A stretch of DNA of 64,000 nt from an uncultured Mogibacterium sp. (lineage in GTDB: Bacteria > Bacillota > Clostridia > Peptostreptococcales > Anaerovoracaceae). Both the position numbers and the translations under genes were made by a program. The stretch's first letter is position 1, and every line of letters starts with the position of its first letter. The notes under the pieces are model-generated. The model made no database searches. It saw nothing but the letters and a program-made list of their open reading frames with translations, and had not been told where the DNA came from. Shown here in pieces: positions 61,107 through 64,000 of this stretch. Location: NCBI RefSeq assembly GCF_938041965.1, contig NZ_CALISE010000003.1, positions 1-64,000 on the forward strand, given 5' to 3'.

Positions 61107-64000
61107 TTATGCACCAGGAATGGTAGGTCCAGAATTAGTATTTGATGATGACTGGCTAGTGTCATCATCGGTATCATCATCCTCTTCATATTGCTTCTGC
61201 TGAGGAGTAGGTTTAGGTTGCACATACGTGGAACGACCTTTTTCTGTACCCTTAGTGTAGTATTCGCTTCCTACCTTTACGACATCGTTTGGCATTGATT
61301 TATACTTGCCATTCTTAGCATTAGGCACCTGATTCATAATTCTGCCCCATAGTCTTGCGGCCATACCGGACATGGATGATAGCTTGATATTAACGTCTGT
61401 ACCGATCCATAGTGAAGCAGCGTAATTAGGTGTAAATCCATCGAACCAAATATCGTAATTACTGTTAGTAGTACCGGTCTTACCTCCGGCCTGAACACCA
61501 CTTATAGATGCTGCTCCGGCAATACCGTTCGATACTACAGTTCTAAGCATATCAGTCATGATGAAAGCAACGCCTTCGTCCATAACCTTCTTTTTCTTAG
61601 ACTTACTCTTTAGCAGAACCTTACCGTGCCTATCTGTAACTTTAGTGTAAGCTATAGAGGACTGATGCACACCACCGTTAGGGAAGGTAGCATAAGCCTG
61701 AGCCATCTCGAGAGGGATTACACCATTTGTAAGACCACCGAGGGCAAGAGCTGCTGAATTCATATCGCTAGTATCGCCTTTAGTAACAATTGTTGTTAAT
61801 CCAAACTTCTTTAACATGTCTGCAGAATATTCATTTCCAACCTGAAGCTGAATCTTGACAGCTATAGTGTTGATGGATTGCTGCAATCCTTTACGCATGG
61901 TAACTGGACCGGTGAAGCTGTTACTTGCATTTTTAGGCCATACTTTTCCGTTAAATGTCATCTGCTCATCGACAATAGTAGATGAGGCAGTTAGATAGCT
62001 ACCGTAGCTCTTAACTCCTTGCTTATCATGCTTGTAATCTACAAACGGCCATGTTTCACCTTTTTCTGCATAGTCGAAACTCTTCTGGAGTGCCGCACCG
62101 TATACGGAGAGTGGTTTTATTGATGAACCTGCCTGCCTTGGGTTAAGTGCACGGTTATACAGTCTGCTGCCGGATTGACCACGACCACCTACCATCGCCT
62201 TTATCTTGCCGCTTCCGACTTCGACTACAACCATTGCCGCTTGTGGCTGAATGGTCTTTTCGTTTAAAGAGTATGCGTCTGGTTTAATGATCAATGTGTT
62301 TCCAGACTTTACCATAGCCTTAGGGAAGTCCTTGAAATAACTCTTATCAATAACCAGATTGTCGTCGCTATCCAGTTTCTTATACTTGCTTGGCACATTT
62401 ATAAATCCACCTGAATATATGTAGAATGTACCGTTTTCTTGAACATATTGTTTTTTGAACTCAAGGCTATAATTTACTTTTCCACCAGCCTTTGTAGTGA
62501 ATATATTTAGCCTTTTGTTACGTTTAATAGTAACTGAACCATCTTTATTAATGGTTACTTCGTCACTCTTTAGCGTGAAGTCACCGTCAGAGTTAAAGCT
62601 ATCGTTATAGTCATATAATAGTATAGTTCCGTTGGCACTTATCACATTGCCAGAAGAATCCTTGCGTATACTTACTAGGGAAGGGAAGTTAGATCCTGTT
62701 TCGAATTCCTTTGTTATTACACTTTGTGCTGTAGAATCCATAGTGGAGTGTATCTGCAGTCCTCCGGTGTAGATCATTCTTTCAGCTTCTTCTGGTGAAA
62801 TATTGTACTTCTTCTGTAAGTCGTGAGATACTTCATCAATTACATATTCATTGAAATATGAATTCACACTCTTGTTACTTTTAACAGATGGGTTGATGAA
62901 GTTGATTAAGTCTTTATTATAAGCTGCTTTAAATTCTTTATCTGTTATATAGCCTTGTTCGTGCATCAGCTTAAGGGCAGTATCACGGCGATTCTTAGAT
63001 GTGTCATTAGCTATATAAGTATCTGGGTCACGGAGGATTATATTGGTATTTCCTTCGGTTACAGAGTCTTTACCAACAAGTTTAACTAGCGCATAAGTAT
63101 CAGGCGCCTGAGGAAGGGCAGCAAGCGCTGCACACTCATCGAGGGTTAAGTCTTTAGGATCCTTCGAGAAGTAAGCATGCGATGCTGAATATACACCATA
63201 ACTTCCAAAACCTAGGTAAATTGTATTAAGGTACGCTTCGATGATTTGCTTCTTTGATAAAGAACGTTCAATCTGACTAGCATAGTACATCTCGAGAATT
63301 TTACGCTTAATGCTTCGCTGACTCTTGATCTTTGGAAGGTATACATTACGTGCGAGCTGCTGCGTTATAGTACTTGTTCCACTTATATGACCAGAGCCTG
63401 TAAAAGACTGAACTACGGCTCCCGCCATTCTCGTCCAGTTGAACCCGTGGTGCTTCCAGAAAGTCTTATCCTCTAGTGCTACAAAGGCATTGATCATATT
63501 CTTTGGCATATCTTTATAAGATATGAGCTGTCTATCCTGATTGTAGAAAACAGTTGAAACCTTTTTGTCTTGATCATCGTAAATTACCGAGCTTTGAGCT
63601 ACCGAATCATAGATATTCTCTGGGTCTATCTTAGGAGCAGTGCTGATTACAACGAATGTGTAAAGGATTGCAATCACAAATAAGATAGCAAATAAAATGA
63701 TAAGATCCCTTGCAATTTTTCCTTTACATATAACCTTCGGTGTATTTTTAACTTTTTTCCCATTGATAACTACAGATGCACCGAGACTTCTGTTATAGTA
63801 GGGATTTTCCTTAAGAAACAGCCTATCTTTGAGAGGCTCACCATTTCCCTTAAGTAATCGTGCAAGAAAAGAGCCTCTATTGTTTTTAGAGCCTTTAGTG
63901 TTAGCTTTATTTTTTTTGTTTCTTTTGCTGCCTTTATTAGACGATTTATCTCCGGCATTAGCAGATGCCTGTGGTGAATCATCGCTATCAAGCGCTTCGA
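61107..64000 (-). CDS. class A penicillin-binding protein (5' end beyond window)
   Basis: The frame is open to the window edge, so the start is missing. Visible N-terminal part: a Lys/Asn/Ser-rich cytoplasmic tail (SSNKGSKRNKKNKANTKGSK), one membrane helix (LIILFAILFVIAILYTFVV), then a GT51 glycosyltransferase (ALEDKTFWKHHGFNW; GTSTITQQLARN; SKKQIIEAYLNTIYLG). The transpeptidase domain has SxxK (AGSSIKPLSVYG), SxN (QQSIN) and KTGT (GGKTGTTNSNYDIWF). A Pro/Gln/Asp-rich external tail ends the protein. It polymerises and crosslinks peptidoglycan. GTG 63677 is an internal codon, not the start. Confidence 0.92.
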   Translation of the reverse strand, partial: EALDSDDSPQASANAGDKSSNKGSKRNKKNKANTKGSKNNRGSFLARLLKGNGEPLKDRLFLKENPYYNRSLGASVVINGKKVKNTPKVICKGKIARDLIILFAILFVIAILYTFVVISTAPKIDPENIYDSVAQSSVIYDDQDKKVSTVFYNQDRQLISYKDMPKNMINAFVALEDKTFWKHHGFNWTRMAGAVVQSFTGSGHISGTSTITQQLARNVYLPKIKSQRSIKRKILEMYYASQIERSLSKKQIIEAYLNTIYLGFGSYGVYSASHAYFSKDPKDLTLDECAALAALPQAPDTYALVKLVGKDSVTEGNTNIILRDPDTYIANDTSKNRRDTALKLMHEQGYITDKEFKAAYNKDLINFINPSVKSNKSVNSYFNEYVIDEVSHDLQKKYNISPEEAERMIYTGGLQIHSTMDSTAQSVITKEFETGSNFPSLVSIRKDSSGNVISANGTILLYDYNDSFNSDGDFTLKSDEVTINKDGSVTIKRNKRLNIFTTKAGGKVNYSLEFKKQYVQENGTFYIYSGGFINVPSKYKKLDSDDNLVIDKSYFKDFPKAMVKSGNTLIIKPDAYSLNEKTIQPQAAMVVVEVGSGKIKAMVGGRGQSGSRLYNRALNPRQAGSSIKPLSVYGAALQKSFDYAEKGETWPFVDYKHDKQGVKSYGSYLTASSTIVDEQMTFNGKVWPKNASNSFTGPVTMRKGLQQSINTIAVKIQLQVGNEYSADMLKKFGLTTIVTKGDTSDMNSAALALGGLTNGVIPLEMAQAYATFPNGGVHQSSIAYTKVTDRHGKVLLKSKSKKKKVMDEGVAFIMTDMLRTVVSNGIAGAASISGVQAGGKTGTTNSNYDIWFDGFTPNYAASLWIGTDVNIKLSSMSGMAARLWGRIMNQVPNAKNGKYKSMPNDVVKVGSEYYTKGTEKGRSTYVQPKPTPQQKQYEEDDDTDDDTSQSSSNTNSGPTIPGA

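Noticed and set aside
61107..63677. GTG at 63677 as the start of the penicillin-binding protein
   Set aside because: It falls in the middle of the membrane helix, and the same frame is open to the window edge with a typical basic cytoplasmic tail.

Overview
The window is AT-rich, densely coded DNA from a low-GC Gram-positive anaerobe. Evidence for this is the T-box leader, a Bce-type peptide-resistance module, sortase-type surface proteins with (S/V)xxTGD tails, GTG/TTG starts behind strong Shine-Dalgarno sequences, and Firmicutes-type folate and NAD genes. An RclA/Har-type hypothiocyanous acid reductase and Tp47-like and Cna-B surface proteins fit a mucosal or oral Eubacteriales member (Family XIII-like Eubacterium/Mogibacterium relatives). 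That placement is inference. No tRNA, rRNA or CRISPR array was seen.

Layout. 1-2.1 kb: tandem small orphan genes, one broken, and a DUF4259 gene, resembling the immunity-gene tail of a toxin locus. 2.2-3.9 kb (minus): a frameshifted TrpB2-type tryptophan synthase gene behind a T-box leader with a UGG (Trp) specifier. 4.4-5.0 kb: a TMEM175-like channel. 5.2-10 kb: an NAD salvage operon: nicotinamidase, a short PRPP-synthetase-like protein, a NAMPT-type transferase, NadE and the Nudix-winged-helix regulator NrtR, with a candidate operator pair upstream. 10-15 kb: an LRR-like protein, flavodoxin-type genes, unknown proteins and gene remnants. 15.2-18 kb: RclA-like reductase and MetY. 18.2-20.6 kb: small membrane genes and a decayed ISL3-family element. 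20.7-23.3 kb: CPBP protease, DUF421 protein and a nonsense-interrupted YdcF-family gene. 23.5-28 kb: a YgbA-like protein translationally overlapping a CydDC-like ABC exporter, then a methyltransferase. 28-32.7 kb: NERD protein, lipoprotein, unknown protein, an intact second YdcF paralogue and an interrupted polyferredoxin. 32.9-37.3 kb: a complete BceRSAB-like module. 37.5-41.7 kb: a folate operon (folC, folE, an HD hydrolase, folP, a folB-folK fusion). 41.8-43 kb: ECF sigma and its anti-sigma. 43.2-47.3 kb: flavodoxin-type oxidoreductase, ABC-F protein, frameshifted glutaredoxin-like gene and YeiH-family transporter. 47.7-50.2 kb: a cell-wall protein joining an FMN-bind-like region to a Treponema Tp47-like region. 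50.3-56 kb: MATE exporter, YibE/YibF pair, hydrolase, unknown membrane protein and UppP. 56.3-58 kb: a Cna-B surface protein interrupted by three stop codons but no frameshift. 58.2-64 kb: hydrolase behind a perfect 17-bp palindrome, NSS transporter, and a class A penicillin-binding protein running off the edge.

Two themes stand out. The NAD operon pairs a PRPP-synthetase-like and a NAMPT-like gene, as phage NAD-restoring pathways do, and places them with a regulator of a family that senses ADP-ribose. There is also heavy gene decay (at least ten broken genes or remnants), much of it by in-frame nonsense codons that leave the downstream reading frame intact.
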